64,000 bases of DNA from CAZAQK01 sp046344715 (GCA_046344715.1 JBKDKX010000023.1:34969-98968), one strand, 5' to 3'; positions 35,899-43,883 are shown, counted from the first letter of the stretch. The notes: a model not told the origin generated them from the letters alone. Made by a program: numbers and translations.

Positions 35899-38032
35899 TG
35901 TGAAAGATACACTGAAAAAGCTGGATATACCCGCCCCGTCAGAGCAGGCGAAGGAACGCACCATGCTGGCGGCCATGCAGGCTTTTGAAAATGCTCAGGA
36001 AAAATCTGCCAAAGGATTTACGGAGTCCATTCGTCCTATCCATACCACAAGCACGTGGCAACAATGGATAAGGAACCTCAACATGAAAAAAGCATACGCA
36101 TTTGCCGGATCATTCGCTGCCCTTGCAGTGGTGCTGGCGATTACTACCACTCATTATTCCACCATCATGGAACCGGTGAAGATCACTGCTGATCCGCCAG
36201 CAACACTTCCTGAAGTACAAACTGGCCAGCCAGTAGAAATGAAAGAAGAAGAAAAAGCGAAAGATGATTCTGCATCGCTCGGAAAACCTACTGCACCGGT
36301 AGGTGTGAATTATGGTGCACCGGGCATGTTGGGTGGAAATACATCGGGTGAATCTATTGCAGCAGCTCCACCGGTGTCAGCTGAACAAAATCAGGTCTTT
36401 GCTAAACATCGTGCTGATATTCATCGGGAGGCTGGCCGAGTGGCACAGGAAATGGTGGCGGGCAATGCTGCACCCGGTATGGCCGCAGATAAGATTATGC
36501 CGTATCCGCAGCCTATGCCGCCGCAATATTATGGCGGCGATAAATTTGAGCATAAGCAAGCGAACCTTGCCAAAGCCGTTGCCAATGATCCGGTTTCTAC
36601 CTTCTCGATTGATGTGGATACGGCGTCATACAGCTTTGTGCGACGTATGTTAAATCAAGGGCAGTTGCCACAGCCGGAAATGGTGCGTGTGGAAGAGATG
36701 ATCAATTACTTACCCTATAATTATGAACTGCCACAGGATAAGGCAGAGCCGTTCAAGCCAAGCATCACGGTGCTTCCAAGCCCGTGGAATGCGGATAAGA
36801 AGCTCGTGCATATTGGCATCAAGGGTTTTGATATCACCCATATCAAACGGCCTTCAGCAAACCTGGTGTTTTTGATTGATGTGTCTGGCTCCATGAACTC
36901 GCCGGATAAATTGCCGCTGCTTAAATCATCACTCCATATGCTCGTCGACCAAATAGATGCGATGGATACGGTAAGCATCGTAACTTACGCCGGTCATGCG
37001 GGCACGGCACTGTCTCCCACCAAAGGTTCGGATAAACAAACCATCCGCAGCGTCATCGACCAGCTGGGGGTAGGGGGCAGTACGGCGGGTGCAGCCGGTG
37101 TGGAGCAGGCATATACCCTTGCGCAGCAGCACTTTAACAAAGATGGCGTGAACCGCGTGATACTGGCTACGGATGGCGATTTCAACGTGGGCATCAATGA
37201 CCCTGCGCTGCTTAAAACCTACATCGAGCAGAAACGCGCAACAGGCATTTCGCTTTCTGTGCTGGGCTTCGGGCAGGGCAATTACAATGACGCGCTCATG
37301 CAGTCGCTCGCGCAGCATGGTAACGGTAATGCGGCTTATATCGATAACATCAATGAAGCGCGGAAAGTGCTGGTGGATGAGATGAGTTCAACCCTTTTCA
37401 CTATTGCCAAAGACGTGAAGATACAGGTGGAATGGAATCCTGCGGCGGTTTCTGAATATCGCTTGGTGGGGTATGAAACGCGCCTTCTTAACCGCGAGGA
37501 TTTCAATAATGACAAGGTGGATGCCGGTGATGTGGGCGCAGGCCATGCGGTGACGGCGATTTATGAGATCACACCCAAAGGCGCGAAAGGCACGGTTGAC
37601 CCGCTGCGTTATAGCAAGCAGGAAGCTGATGTTGCGGCACAGCCATCATCCGAATTTTCCGGTGAATATGGCTTCCTGAAGATGCGCTATAAACTGCCGG
37701 ATAGTACGGAAAGCAAGCTGATCACTACGCCGATTTCAAACGCACAGGAAGTGGCGTCGGTGGATGCAGCGCCGCAGGATGTGAAGTTTGCGGCGGCGGT
37801 TGCTGGCTTTGGTCAGCTCTTGAAGCGTGATCCTGCGGTGGCTGGTTTGAACTATGACCAGCTGATTACACTGGCCGATGGTGCACGCGGCAGCGATGTA
37901 CTTCGTACCGAGCTGGTGAATCTCATCCGCACGGCGAAAGGGTTGCAAGGTGGTGTTGTATATCCATTACCAATGCCGGAACATGATGCACCCACACACG
38001 GCCATCGCTGCAACCCCGGACAGAGGTGCTAA
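35888..38032 (+). CDS. Membrane-anchored von Willebrand factor A protein (YfbK family), probable anti-sigma fusion
   Basis: 714 aa. Residues 1-65 are cytosolic and acidic/basic mixed, as in anti-sigma domains; one membrane helix spans about 69-87 (MKKAYAFAGSFAALAVVLA). A Pro/Ala-rich linker leads to the YfbK-type N-terminal domain (FSIDVDTASYSFVRRM at 239-254), the VWA domain with MIDAS motif DVSGS (Asp331, Ser333, Ser335), and the C-terminal region of the family. The tail after LIRTAKGL has about 30 extra residues ending next to a palindromic repeat, perhaps a product of repeat insertion. Coupled to the ECF sigma gene, so it likely senses an envelope signal. Confidence 0.82.
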   Translation: MQDNVKDTLKKLDIPAPSEQAKERTMLAAMQAFENAQEKSAKGFTESIRPIHTTSTWQQWIRNLNMKKAYAFAGSFAALAVVLAITTTHYSTIMEPVKITADPPATLPEVQTGQPVEMKEEEKAKDDSASLGKPTAPVGVNYGAPGMLGGNTSGESIAAAPPVSAEQNQVFAKHRADIHREAGRVAQEMVAGNAAPGMAADKIMPYPQPMPPQYYGGDKFEHKQANLAKAVANDPVSTFSIDVDTASYSFVRRMLNQGQLPQPEMVRVEEMINYLPYNYELPQDKAEPFKPSITVLPSPWNADKKLVHIGIKGFDITHIKRPSANLVFLIDVSGSMNSPDKLPLLKSSLHMLVDQIDAMDTVSIVTYAGHAGTALSPTKGSDKQTIRSVIDQLGVGGSTAGAAGVEQAYTLAQQHFNKDGVNRVILATDGDFNVGINDPALLKTYIEQKRATGISLSVLGFGQGNYNDALMQSLAQHGNGNAAYIDNINEARKVLVDEMSSTLFTIAKDVKIQVEWNPAAVSEYRLVGYETRLLNREDFNNDKVDAGDVGAGHAVTAIYEITPKGAKGTVDPLRYSKQEADVAAQPSSEFSGEYGFLKMRYKLPDSTESKLITTPISNAQEVASVDAAPQDVKFAAAVAGFGQLLKRDPAVAGLNYDQLITLADGARGSDVLRTELVNLIRTAKGLQGGVVYPLPMPEHDAPTHGHRCNPGQRC

Positions 38033-38033
38033 A

Positions 38034-38111
38034 CGTCATTGCGAGCGTAGCGAAGCAATCCAGCTTGAATTTTGTTTGGATTGCTTCGTCGTTTCACTCC
38101 TTGCAATGACG
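38034..38111. repeat. Palindromic repeat after the VWA gene
   Basis: CGTCATTGCGAGCGTAGCGA and its near complement TTGCAATGACG at the right end, with GCAATCC...GGATTGC inside. This is the common bacterial repeat type with nested arms, lying two bases after the stop codon. Confidence 0.85.
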
Positions 38112-38122
38112 AATTCTAAAGC

Positions 38123-38161
38123 CCCCGCCCACCGCCGCCTTCGGTGCCGGCGAAGCGGTTC
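38123..38161. repeat. 39-bp direct repeat, copy 1 (detached 3' end of the gene at 38263-38550)
   Basis: Identical to 38270-38308, the last coding bases of the small gene on the minus strand. This copy is cut off from that gene by the composite repeat 38165-38260. Confidence 0.85.
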
Positions 38162-38164
38162 TCT

Positions 38165-38260
38165 GTCATCCCCGCTTTATGCGGGGATCTAGAGCCAAGA
38201 GGTATATTGTCAGCTTGTTACTGTGTGGCCTGAGATCCCGCAACAAGTGCGGGATGACGA
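38165..38260. repeat. Composite palindromic repeat between the two 39-bp copies
   Basis: Reverse orientation relative to the element at 33376-33471, sharing both ends and the TGGCTCTAGATC and CTGAGATCCCGCAAC blocks; only the middle differs. Flanked on both sides by the 39-bp duplication. Confidence 0.85.
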
Positions 38261-38262
38261 TT

Positions 38263-38550
38263 TTACAATCCCCGCCCACCGCCGCCTTCGGTGCCGGCGA
38301 AGCGGTTCCATCGTTCCTTTGAATCACGCTTGTTGCCCGTCAGGCGGTTACGCAGGGTGTTGACCTTCTCGCTCCAGAGTAATTCTTCTTTCTTATCTTC
38401 TTTGCCTGCAGGTTTTTGCCGCTGGGCTTTCTCCAGTTCTTCCACGCGTTCGGCCTCCAGATCGCGCAGGCGCATGGCCTCAAAAATCTGCTGGTCTTTC
38501 AGGTTTTTTTTGACCTGTGCCTTCTTCTTTTCCTTTTTGGGGTCAAGCAT
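38263..38550 (-). CDS. Small charged hypothetical protein, 95 aa
   Basis: Not assigned. Very Lys/Glu-rich, coiled-coil-like (ERVEELEKAQRQ), ending in EGGGGRGL. Small proteins with such glycine-arginine tails are common in alphaproteobacteria. Its start overlaps by 8 bp the end of a smaller gene just upstream. Its 3' end has been duplicated by the repeat events described for 38123-38161. Confidence 0.6.
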   Translation of the reverse strand: MLDPKKEKKKAQVKKNLKDQQIFEAMRLRDLEAERVEELEKAQRQKPAGKEDKKEELLWSEKVNTLRNRLTGNKRDSKERWNRFAGTEGGGGRGL

Positions 38551-38680
38551 TGTGGGTGGTGCCCTTCCTGCCCGCCACCTGCTTGCGGCGCAGCAAATTG
38601 GCGCGTAAGGCTTTTTCCAGCCGTTCCTGCTTGGCTGTTTTTGGGTCTTTTGGGGTGGTTGGGGTTTTAGGTTTGGTCAT
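38543..38680 (-). CDS. Very small basic protein, 45 aa
   Basis: Reads MTKPKTPTTPKDPKTAKQER then a LEKALRANLLRRKQ helix. Similar short basic proteins with an ALRANLxRRK segment are, as I recall, conserved in alphaproteobacteria, which favours a real gene. The stop overlaps the start of the next small gene by 8 bp, indicating coupled translation. Function unknown. Confidence 0.5.
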   Translation of the reverse strand: MTKPKTPTTPKDPKTAKQERLEKALRANLLRRKQVAGRKGTTHNA

Positions 38681-38747
38681 GGCTTGAGCGTATCACAGCT
38701 ATAACGATGTGCGCAATATCACATGGCTTAGATGCATAAAATACATA

Positions 38748-39638
38748 TTATGATATAGATAATTGGATCTCTTGTTGTGCATGAAGCATCTTGTAGATAG
38801 CCTCGTCAAAATCTACTTCTGTAGAAGTAATACGTGAATAACCCTGATGATTGTTATCAAACGGACGTTGCAGTGTCCTGTAATGTCCATAACCTCTTTG
38901 TGCGACTAACTTGTTTTGCTCTATGCGTTTTGCATTTTCATGCGCACAGGAAGCGTTGAAATGCTCACGAATTTGCGTGGTTGATGTTTCTGGCCTAAGC
39001 CATGAAATGGGTGATACCCTTTGTATGTCTGCACATGCACGAAATGCGCTTACTACACCGATGGGTCGTTCCTGTTTGTTCTTTGTTTCTTCTAATGTGT
39101 CTGTAAGCCCTCTGTCTTCGGTAATAACAAATGTACGACCATGATGTGTGCTCCGATCATACATCTGCACAATATCGGTGTCGCCAAAGCCGATTAGATG
39201 TTCTCTTCTATAGCGGTTAAATGCTTCAAAATTTTCCCGCAGCTCTTCCATTTCTGCCAAATGCATATTGGCAAAAGGAGTTCTGATGATGCTGACATTT
39301 TTTATTTTACCTGCAGCAATGGCATCAAAAAAATTTCGGAGGTAAGGGTATTCAATATCATTTTCAAATTGACGTGTTAGCTGCGTGCCATCCCCGCGAT
39401 GTCCGGTGGTTTCAAAAATAACACTTTCAGGGATCACGATCTTGGCCCCCAGCTTTCCCAGATGTGCTAAATAACTTAGCAGCGTGGGGTTTGAGGGGTC
39501 ATCCCTATGCATATCCTGTGGATCAATCAGCGATACTGCCATACGGATCAGGCTGGAAGCATCGACAATGACGGTTAAATCGTCTTTGCGTTTATTACCG
39601 TTAGTAATTTTTTCTATGAATCCGCCGCCCACTGCCAT
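38748..39638 (-). CDS. PIN-like domain protein
   Basis: 296 aa, starting at ATG 39638 (a TTG at 39704 is the alternative). A PIN-type fold is suggested by ordered acidic motifs: VIVDASSLI near the start, VIPESVIFETTG, GFGDTDIVQM and FVITEDRGLTD, giving the Asp/Glu cluster that binds metal in PIN nucleases. The C-terminal 100 residues are not recognised. No partner antitoxin gene is seen beside it. It stands alone next to a tRNA-Leu gene and the prophage attachment site, a typical place for accessory genes. Confidence 0.55.
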   Translation of the reverse strand: MAVGGGFIEKITNGNKRKDDLTVIVDASSLIRMAVSLIDPQDMHRDDPSNPTLLSYLAHLGKLGAKIVIPESVIFETTGHRGDGTQLTRQFENDIEYPYLRNFFDAIAAGKIKNVSIIRTPFANMHLAEMEELRENFEAFNRYRREHLIGFGDTDIVQMYDRSTHHGRTFVITEDRGLTDTLEETKNKQERPIGVVSAFRACADIQRVSPISWLRPETSTTQIREHFNASCAHENAKRIEQNKLVAQRGYGHYRTLQRPFDNNHQGYSRITSTEVDFDEAIYKMLHAQQEIQLSIS

Positions 39639-39780
39639 GTATATCTCATTATTAACTTTTAATAATGAATTATACCAAGCAAGCCATATTTGATATAGCG
39701 ACAATCATGTTACAATTGTTTTGAATAAAGATTTTTCTTTACATAGATATTTGTTAACATGCTGTATATATTAAGAAAAA

Positions 39781-39865
39781 TGGTGCCCAGGAAAAGACTC
39801 GAACTTTCATGCCTTGCAGCGCTGCTACCTGAAAGCAGTGCGTCTACCAATTCCGCCACCTGGGC
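39781..39865 (-). tRNA. tRNA-Leu (anticodon CAG)
   Basis: Class II tRNA with encoded CCA. Acceptor GCCCAGG pairs with CCTGGGC; anticodon stem CTGCT/AGCAG holds the loop TTCAGGT. A long variable arm and the T-arm GTTCGAGTC are present. Intact. Confidence 0.93.
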
Positions 39866-39875
39866 ACAGGTGAAA

Positions 39876-39921
39876 TGGTGCTGCTGAGAGGAATCGGACC
39901 TCCGACCCCGTCATTACCAAT
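39876..39921 (-). other. Prophage left attachment site: 3' half of tRNA-Thr
   Basis: On the minus strand the sequence from ATTGGTAATGACGGGGTCGG to CAGCAGCACCA matches the anticodon loop (GGT), variable loop, T-arm and acceptor of tRNA-Thr. Beyond the anticodon loop the 5' half is lost and the anticodon stem no longer pairs, so the homology stops there, as expected for integration into a tRNA gene. The intact gene should lie at the other end of the prophage. One change in the T-loop (TCC instead of TTC) suggests decay. Confidence 0.8.
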
Positions 39922-40015
39922 GGCAGCACGGGGTGCATTTCTCGTTGGTTTCTGCGGGTTTGTCAATTTCAAAATTGGCAAAAACATTCAAATTTTGGCT
40001 TTTAATGGCACGTTT

Positions 40016-40043
40016 ACGCCACGCTAATGACACGGCGTTTTTT
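40016..40043 (+). terminator. Possible terminator near attachment site
   Basis: ACGCC/GGCGT arms around a 13-base loop followed by six T. In the excised circular phage it would stop rightward late transcripts before they meet the leftward early genes. The arms are short. Confidence 0.35.
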
Positions 40044-40062
40044 GAGATGGGCGGTAAAGTAA

Positions 40063-40413
40063 TTACTCAATGTCCGGCCACATGAAGGCGATGCCGTTGC
40101 GCTCAATAATAACCTCTCCAACGCCTAAAATTCCGATGGGTGCTAGCTGCCTCTTAAAAACTACACCACCGCAATCGCGCTTGATTATATCCCCACCCTT
40201 AGGCTCAAGCAGGTGCAGGCTTTCGGGGTGGATGTAGTATTTATCAAGCGCATCAATGCTGACGTTGAAGTCAGTATCCGCTTCTATACAAAACACATCC
40301 TTTATCAAATCGCCGATGCACTTCGGCTCTAAATTGTGCATCAACTCAAATTTCATCCCAAAATGCTTTGCCATCCAGGTAGCGGCTAGCGGATCTTTGT
40401 AAAAATATTTCAT
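40063..40413 (-). CDS. Phage hypothetical protein, 116 aa
   Basis: Not recognised. Starts MKYFYKDPLAATWMAKHFGM; proteins with this beginning are common in prophages, but no function is known to me. It is soluble and contains a Cys near the middle (RDCGGVVF). Last gene of the leftward early block, two bases from the next gene. Confidence 0.6.
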   Translation of the reverse strand: MKYFYKDPLAATWMAKHFGMKFELMHNLEPKCIGDLIKDVFCIEADTDFNVSIDALDKYYIHPESLHLLEPKGGDIIKRDCGGVVFKRQLAPIGILGVGEVIIERNGIAFMWPDIE

Positions 40414-40414
40414 A

Positions 40415-40720
40415 TCACTTCTCCTCAGCCTGCCCGATTAGGGCGTTGAGCTGTGCGATGGCTTCCTTCAAATCTGCATAGCGGCGTATTGTTGCCTTAT
40501 CTAATTCAGAATCTTCAAGGTTTACCACATAGGTGTTGTCAACAACCTCTTTCACGGCATTCCTAACCCGTTTCAGGGCTTGGGTGTCGGTGCGGGCTTC
40601 CAGTTCAGCTATATAAGCCTCCCGTTTCTTAGCATGTTCAATCTGCTCATGTGGGAGAATACCGCCTAATAGCCTTATGTTTTCCTTGGCTTCCTCTACT
40701 TGCGCTTTAACGTAACTCAT
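40415..40720 (-). CDS. Phage hypothetical protein, 101 aa, coiled-coil
   Basis: Highly helical and charged along its length (AQVEEAKENIRLLGG; DLKEAIAQLNALIGQAEEK), probably a coiled-coil oligomer. Overlaps the upstream gene by 4 bp (ATGA). Function unknown. Confidence 0.6.
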   Translation of the reverse strand: MSYVKAQVEEAKENIRLLGGILPHEQIEHAKKREAYIAELEARTDTQALKRVRNAVKEVVDNTYVVNLEDSELDKATIRRYADLKEAIAQLNALIGQAEEK

Positions 40721-41004
40721 CCCCTGACCCTTTCCTTGATGGTTTTGTTTGGCATCTTGCAGAATGGATTAATTATCTCGTACCATTTCCAGCGATACAG
40801 GCCGCGTAAATTGTGTTTATAATTAAATCTATTCCAGCGCAGTCGCTCAAGCCAATATGGATTTTTCATCCTGAATTTTAATCTCCATAACTGATGGCGT
40901 AGGTCGTAAATGCTTGCGGGGATTTCAATTGTGATTCTATACGGGTTATAAGAAGGCCTAGAATTACAACAACCCCCACTATTTCCTTCGCATCTAGTCA
41001 TCAT
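40717..41004 (-). CDS. Phage hypothetical protein, 95 aa, basic
   Basis: Rich in Arg, Trp and Tyr (RFRMKNPYWLERLRWNRFNY in register), with an N-terminal Cys-containing segment. Could bind nucleic acid or membranes; nothing decides. Between two coupled genes of the early block. Confidence 0.5.
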   Translation of the reverse strand: MMTRCEGNSGGCCNSRPSYNPYRITIEIPASIYDLRHQLWRLKFRMKNPYWLERLRWNRFNYKHNLRGLYRWKWYEIINPFCKMPNKTIKERVRG

Positions 41005-41005
41005 C

Positions 41006-41371
41006 CTACTCCTTTGCTGTGGTGCGATATCTATTGATAAGTGATTTGAGTGGATTAAATAATTCGGTGGTCAAAATCTCATTAATTTGTTTAATGAATA
41101 TCTTGTTAAAACAGCTTTCCCCCTCGCCATAAATATCACCGCGCTTATAGACTGTACTTGGCTGCTTTCGCAGATAACAAAACTTGGATTTTATAAATGT
41201 TCCATCATCTACGGTTTCCTCAAATTTAATGAAAGCGTCGCACTCAAAAACAATCGGCATAGCTATTTTAGCTAGGTTCTTTTCAAACCGCGCATCTGCT
41301 GCTTTATCTAGGTAATACTGTTCTTTATCTTTAGCCTTTATTTTGCAGGGTTTATCATTATAAATTTCCAT
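41006..41371 (-). CDS. Phage hypothetical protein, 121 aa
   Basis: Not recognised. Mixed charged protein with Tyr/Lys-rich segments; no membrane helix. Separated by one base from the next gene and by three from the previous one. Confidence 0.5.
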   Translation of the reverse strand: MEIYNDKPCKIKAKDKEQYYLDKAADARFEKNLAKIAMPIVFECDAFIKFEETVDDGTFIKSKFCYLRKQPSTVYKRGDIYGEGESCFNKIFIKQINEILTTELFNPLKSLINRYRTTAKE

Positions 41372-41374
41372 ACC

Positions 41375-42076
41375 CTAATCCCCCTCGTTGGCTGCGGTAT
41401 ACTTAACACCAGCGGCATCAAGCACTGCTTTTATTTTAACATCCAAGAAATCATCAGCATCTTTATAAGCGCGAACACAATCCTCCAAACTAATAGGCTT
41501 CACGCTTTGGGCTAGGTAGGGCTTGGCTGCTTTCAAAGCGCACCGCATCATTGCCCTAGTGCATCCATAACCAGCAGGCAGCGGTTCAGGTATGGCAGAG
41601 TTAGCAGCAGAAGCCATTACGTCCAGCAATTCGTTCTCATCCACCACCGGAGCAGGCTGCATGGCGGCTATGGCTGCTTTTGCCAAAGAAATCTCTACAG
41701 GTTGCGTTTGCTCCTTGTTATCTATTGCATCTAAGTTTAACTGCTCAAGCTCTTTAGCGATAGCCTCAGCCACACGCTCCACCTCCCCCTGTGCTGGGGT
41801 AGTGGTGGGCTGCTCTGCGAAGTGCTGGCGTGATGCTTCCCTACGTTCTATGCACTTCAAGTCATGAATTCCCCATCCATCTGTTATGCCTCGAACTCCT
41901 ACCTCTTTGATAGAAAAATCATATCTGTCAAAATTATCGCCTTTCAAATTAATTCCTACGATATAGCACTCGGAATTTGCCCATTCATCTTTTAGAAGCG
42001 GCGATATAATCTGCACTTTGTCTCCTATAAAAAACGGACACGGTTTCAACGCATCTACGCTGGCTTTATCGGTCAT
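41375..42076 (-). CDS. Phage hypothetical protein, 233 aa, with Lar-like start
   Basis: Begins MTDKASVDALKPCPF, like the zinc-finger start of Lar-type restriction-alleviation proteins, but the following Cys pair is missing and a KOW/SH3-like strand-rich segment follows (FFIGDKVQIISPLL). The middle is rich in Pro/Gln/Glu (THTPAQGEVERVAE region) and the end is helical. The pieces suggest a modular protein assembled by recombination. Function unknown. Confidence 0.5.
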   Translation of the reverse strand: MTDKASVDALKPCPFFIGDKVQIISPLLKDEWANSECYIVGINLKGDNFDRYDFSIKEVGVRGITDGWGIHDLKCIERREASRQHFAEQPTTTPAQGEVERVAEAIAKELEQLNLDAIDNKEQTQPVEISLAKAAIAAMQPAPVVDENELLDVMASAANSAIPEPLPAGYGCTRAMMRCALKAAKPYLAQSVKPISLEDCVRAYKDADDFLDVKIKAVLDAAGVKYTAANEGD

Positions 42077-42315
42077 GGCAAAACCTCTTTATAATATAAA
42101 GTGGATTTACTATTTTCGTCAGGTTTTCTAGATACTTCAATACCAAGATCTGAGTATAAAACATCTTTTAAGTGTGATGCCTTTTCGTGTATTGAGCTAA
42201 ATAATTGTTGCTCTAAGCCATTTCCAGAATAGCTGCCGCTGTGTGCCAGCAATAAAATATCCTTTGTTAGGGTTATGCATACTGGTTCACTATAGATTTT
42301 AGGATTAATTGTCAT
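42073..42315 (-). CDS. Phage hypothetical protein, 80 aa
   Basis: Not recognised. Small soluble protein coupled by ATGA overlaps to the integrase gene upstream and to the 233-aa gene downstream, so it should be expressed with both. Confidence 0.5.
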   Translation of the reverse strand: MTINPKIYSEPVCITLTKDILLLAHSGSYSGNGLEQQLFSSIHEKASHLKDVLYSDLGIEVSRKPDENSKSTLYYKEVLP

Positions 42316-43361
42316 ACAGCTTCCTTTCTGCGGTTCGCAAGTGCGGTGAGGGCAGCGGTGCGATCGGCGGCATTACGGTGGGCGTATTTTTGCGTCATAC
42401 TTATATCACTATGTCCCAGCACATCACGCACTACATCCAGCGGCACGCCTTGTTGCACCATCCAGCTGGCGGCTGTATGCCGCAGGTCATGAAACCGGAA
42501 ATCGGTAATCTTTGCTGCTTTGCAGGCGCTTTTGAAAGAGCGTTTAATACTGGCCAATGGTAAAGTGCGGCCTGCCTTGAAACTACGGGTGAATACATGG
42601 CCTGTTTTTTCAACACCTTGCGCCTGCAGCAAATCATAACATGGCTGGCTTATGGGAACTTCCAGCAGTTTTCCGCCTGGGAGTTTTGATTTTACGCGCA
42701 GGCGTATGATGCGTTCTTTTAAATCCACCTGCTGCCATTGCAGTTGCGTGATGTTTGACAGGCGCGCGCCGGTGTACAGAGCAAACTGGATGATGGGCTT
42801 TAAGTGATCTGCCGCATGTTCTATCAGCCTTTCTGCTTCTTCTGGTGTTAGCCAGCGGGTGCGGGCTTCAGGCATTTGTAGGCGATGCGCGGAAATATTT
42901 ACTTCCGGCACGGTTACACCCCAGCGACGGGCGCGCAGAATAACTGCGCGCAGCATATCCAGCCGCCGGTTGATGCTGGCCGGTGCCAGGCGTTTATCTT
43001 TTTTGATAATGCGGCCTTGCAGATCTGCCACGCAGCGGTTTATTTCGGCATCATTTATTTCATCAAGATAAAAATCTTTACCCCAGAATTTCAGGAAATC
43101 CCTGAAAGTGTGCAGCGTGTGCGAAAGACCGGTGCGAGTTTCCTGCCCGTGTTCTTTCCAGTATTTTGCAAAGGCAACATCCAGTGTTATACGCGGCTTT
43201 CTGCCGAGGTGTTTATTATGTAGAGCTTCGGTGCGGAGTTTTGCTGCAATGGATTTTGCTGTTTGCTTATCGTTTGTTTCACAGCTTCCTCGAAACCGCT
43301 GGCCTCCGATGGTGAAATCGTACCAGTAATGCGGCGAGTCCTTCCTTTTCGTAACTGACAT
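42312..43361 (-). CDS. int: Phage tyrosine recombinase (integrase)
   Basis: 349 aa. N-terminal arm-type DNA-binding domain (HYWYDFTIGGQRFRGS), SAM-like core-binding domain, then the catalytic domain with Arg200 (LYTGARLSNI), His291/Arg294 (FHDLRHTAASW), His317 (DVLGHSDIS) and Tyr326 (MTQKYAHRNA). All catalytic residues are present. It should insert the phage at the tRNA-Thr gene whose 3' part lies at 39876-39921, 2.4 kb away. The first 58 codons overlap the end of the upstream excisionase-like gene. Confidence 0.97.
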   Translation of the reverse strand: MSVTKRKDSPHYWYDFTIGGQRFRGSCETNDKQTAKSIAAKLRTEALHNKHLGRKPRITLDVAFAKYWKEHGQETRTGLSHTLHTFRDFLKFWGKDFYLDEINDAEINRCVADLQGRIIKKDKRLAPASINRRLDMLRAVILRARRWGVTVPEVNISAHRLQMPEARTRWLTPEEAERLIEHAADHLKPIIQFALYTGARLSNITQLQWQQVDLKERIIRLRVKSKLPGGKLLEVPISQPCYDLLQAQGVEKTGHVFTRSFKAGRTLPLASIKRSFKSACKAAKITDFRFHDLRHTAASWMVQQGVPLDVVRDVLGHSDISMTQKYAHRNAADRTAALTALANRRKEAV

Positions 43362-43525
43362 GGGCGGTATGTCCTTTCTATAATGAATTGTTTGAGGTCT
43401 TCCAGTTTATAGCGTTTGCGCTTGCCTATTTCCACATAGGCTACGCCCAGTGTTTTGAAGGTTTTTATGCCAACACCAAGCATTTCTGCGGCTTCTGTTG
43501 GGGTGTAGATAAGTTTTTCTGTCAT
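43187..43525 (-). CDS. Excisionase-like helix-turn-helix protein
   Basis: 112 aa. N-terminal MerR-like winged helix (YTPTEAAEMLGVGIKTFKTL, then EIGKRKRYKLEDLKQFI), typical of excisionases that bend DNA at the att site. The last 58 codons share DNA with the start of int in a different frame; the overlap of 175 bp is much longer than usual. The C-terminal half is basic and low complexity, as might be expected for such a sequence. Stops inside int. Confidence 0.75.
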   Translation of the reverse strand: MTEKLIYTPTEAAEMLGVGIKTFKTLGVAYVEIGKRKRYKLEDLKQFIIERTYRPCQLRKGRTRRITGTISPSEASGFEEAVKQTISKQQNPLQQNSAPKLYIINTSAESRV

Positions 43526-43758
43526 AATAACTTTCCCTTTGGTGTTTGGCCGAAATCCGGGTGATCTATGATGAAAGGAATGGTGATGGCGTTGTGCTGT
43601 GGCTCAAACTGCTCAAGGAAGCTGTTTACTTTTTCCTGTGTGCTGAAAATGCCGGTGGCCACCTGATGGCCGTATAAATATACCTCTACCACATAGATGC
43701 CCTGCGGGTGGGAATCGTGCCGCTTAAAAAACGCTGCATCTCCCTCCGAGGTTACCAT
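43522..43758 (-). CDS. Phage hypothetical protein, 78 aa
   Basis: Not recognised; starts MVTSEGDAAFFKRHD and has a Phe/Tyr-rich middle. The gene overlaps the excisionase-like gene by 4 bp and the small membrane peptide gene upstream by 7 bp, placing it in the leftward early operon. Confidence 0.5.
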   Translation of the reverse strand: MVTSEGDAAFFKRHDSHPQGIYVVEVYLYGHQVATGIFSTQEKVNSFLEQFEPQHNAITIPFIIDHPDFGQTPKGKLL

Positions 43759-43883
43759 ATCAACCCCCTGATAAGCGCCACCAGCGCAATCAATGCCAAT
43801 GGGATAAACACGGCAATGGCAGCGCAGGCCACTACCAAGCCGCCTTTTGGGTTGTTGTCATCGGTATCAAATTCATTTGGCAT
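43752..43883 (-). CDS. Small membrane protein, 43 aa
   Basis: Reads MPNEFDTDDNNPKGG followed by a long hydrophobic helix with a positively charged end (LVALIRGLIW). A single-pass membrane peptide with the acidic N-terminus probably outside the cytosol or simply cytosolic; topology is uncertain. Its start overlaps the DUF3310 gene by 11 bp and its stop the next gene by 7 bp. Confidence 0.55.
   Translation of the reverse strand: MPNEFDTDDNNPKGGLVVACAAIAVFIPLALIALVALIRGLIW

Noticed and set aside
38034..38308. CRISPR array
   Set aside because: The repeats are palindromic, of different kinds and not separated by equal unique spacers.
39876..39921. Functional tRNA-Thr gene
   Set aside because: The 5' half and D-arm are missing and the anticodon stem does not pair, so this is an attachment remnant.
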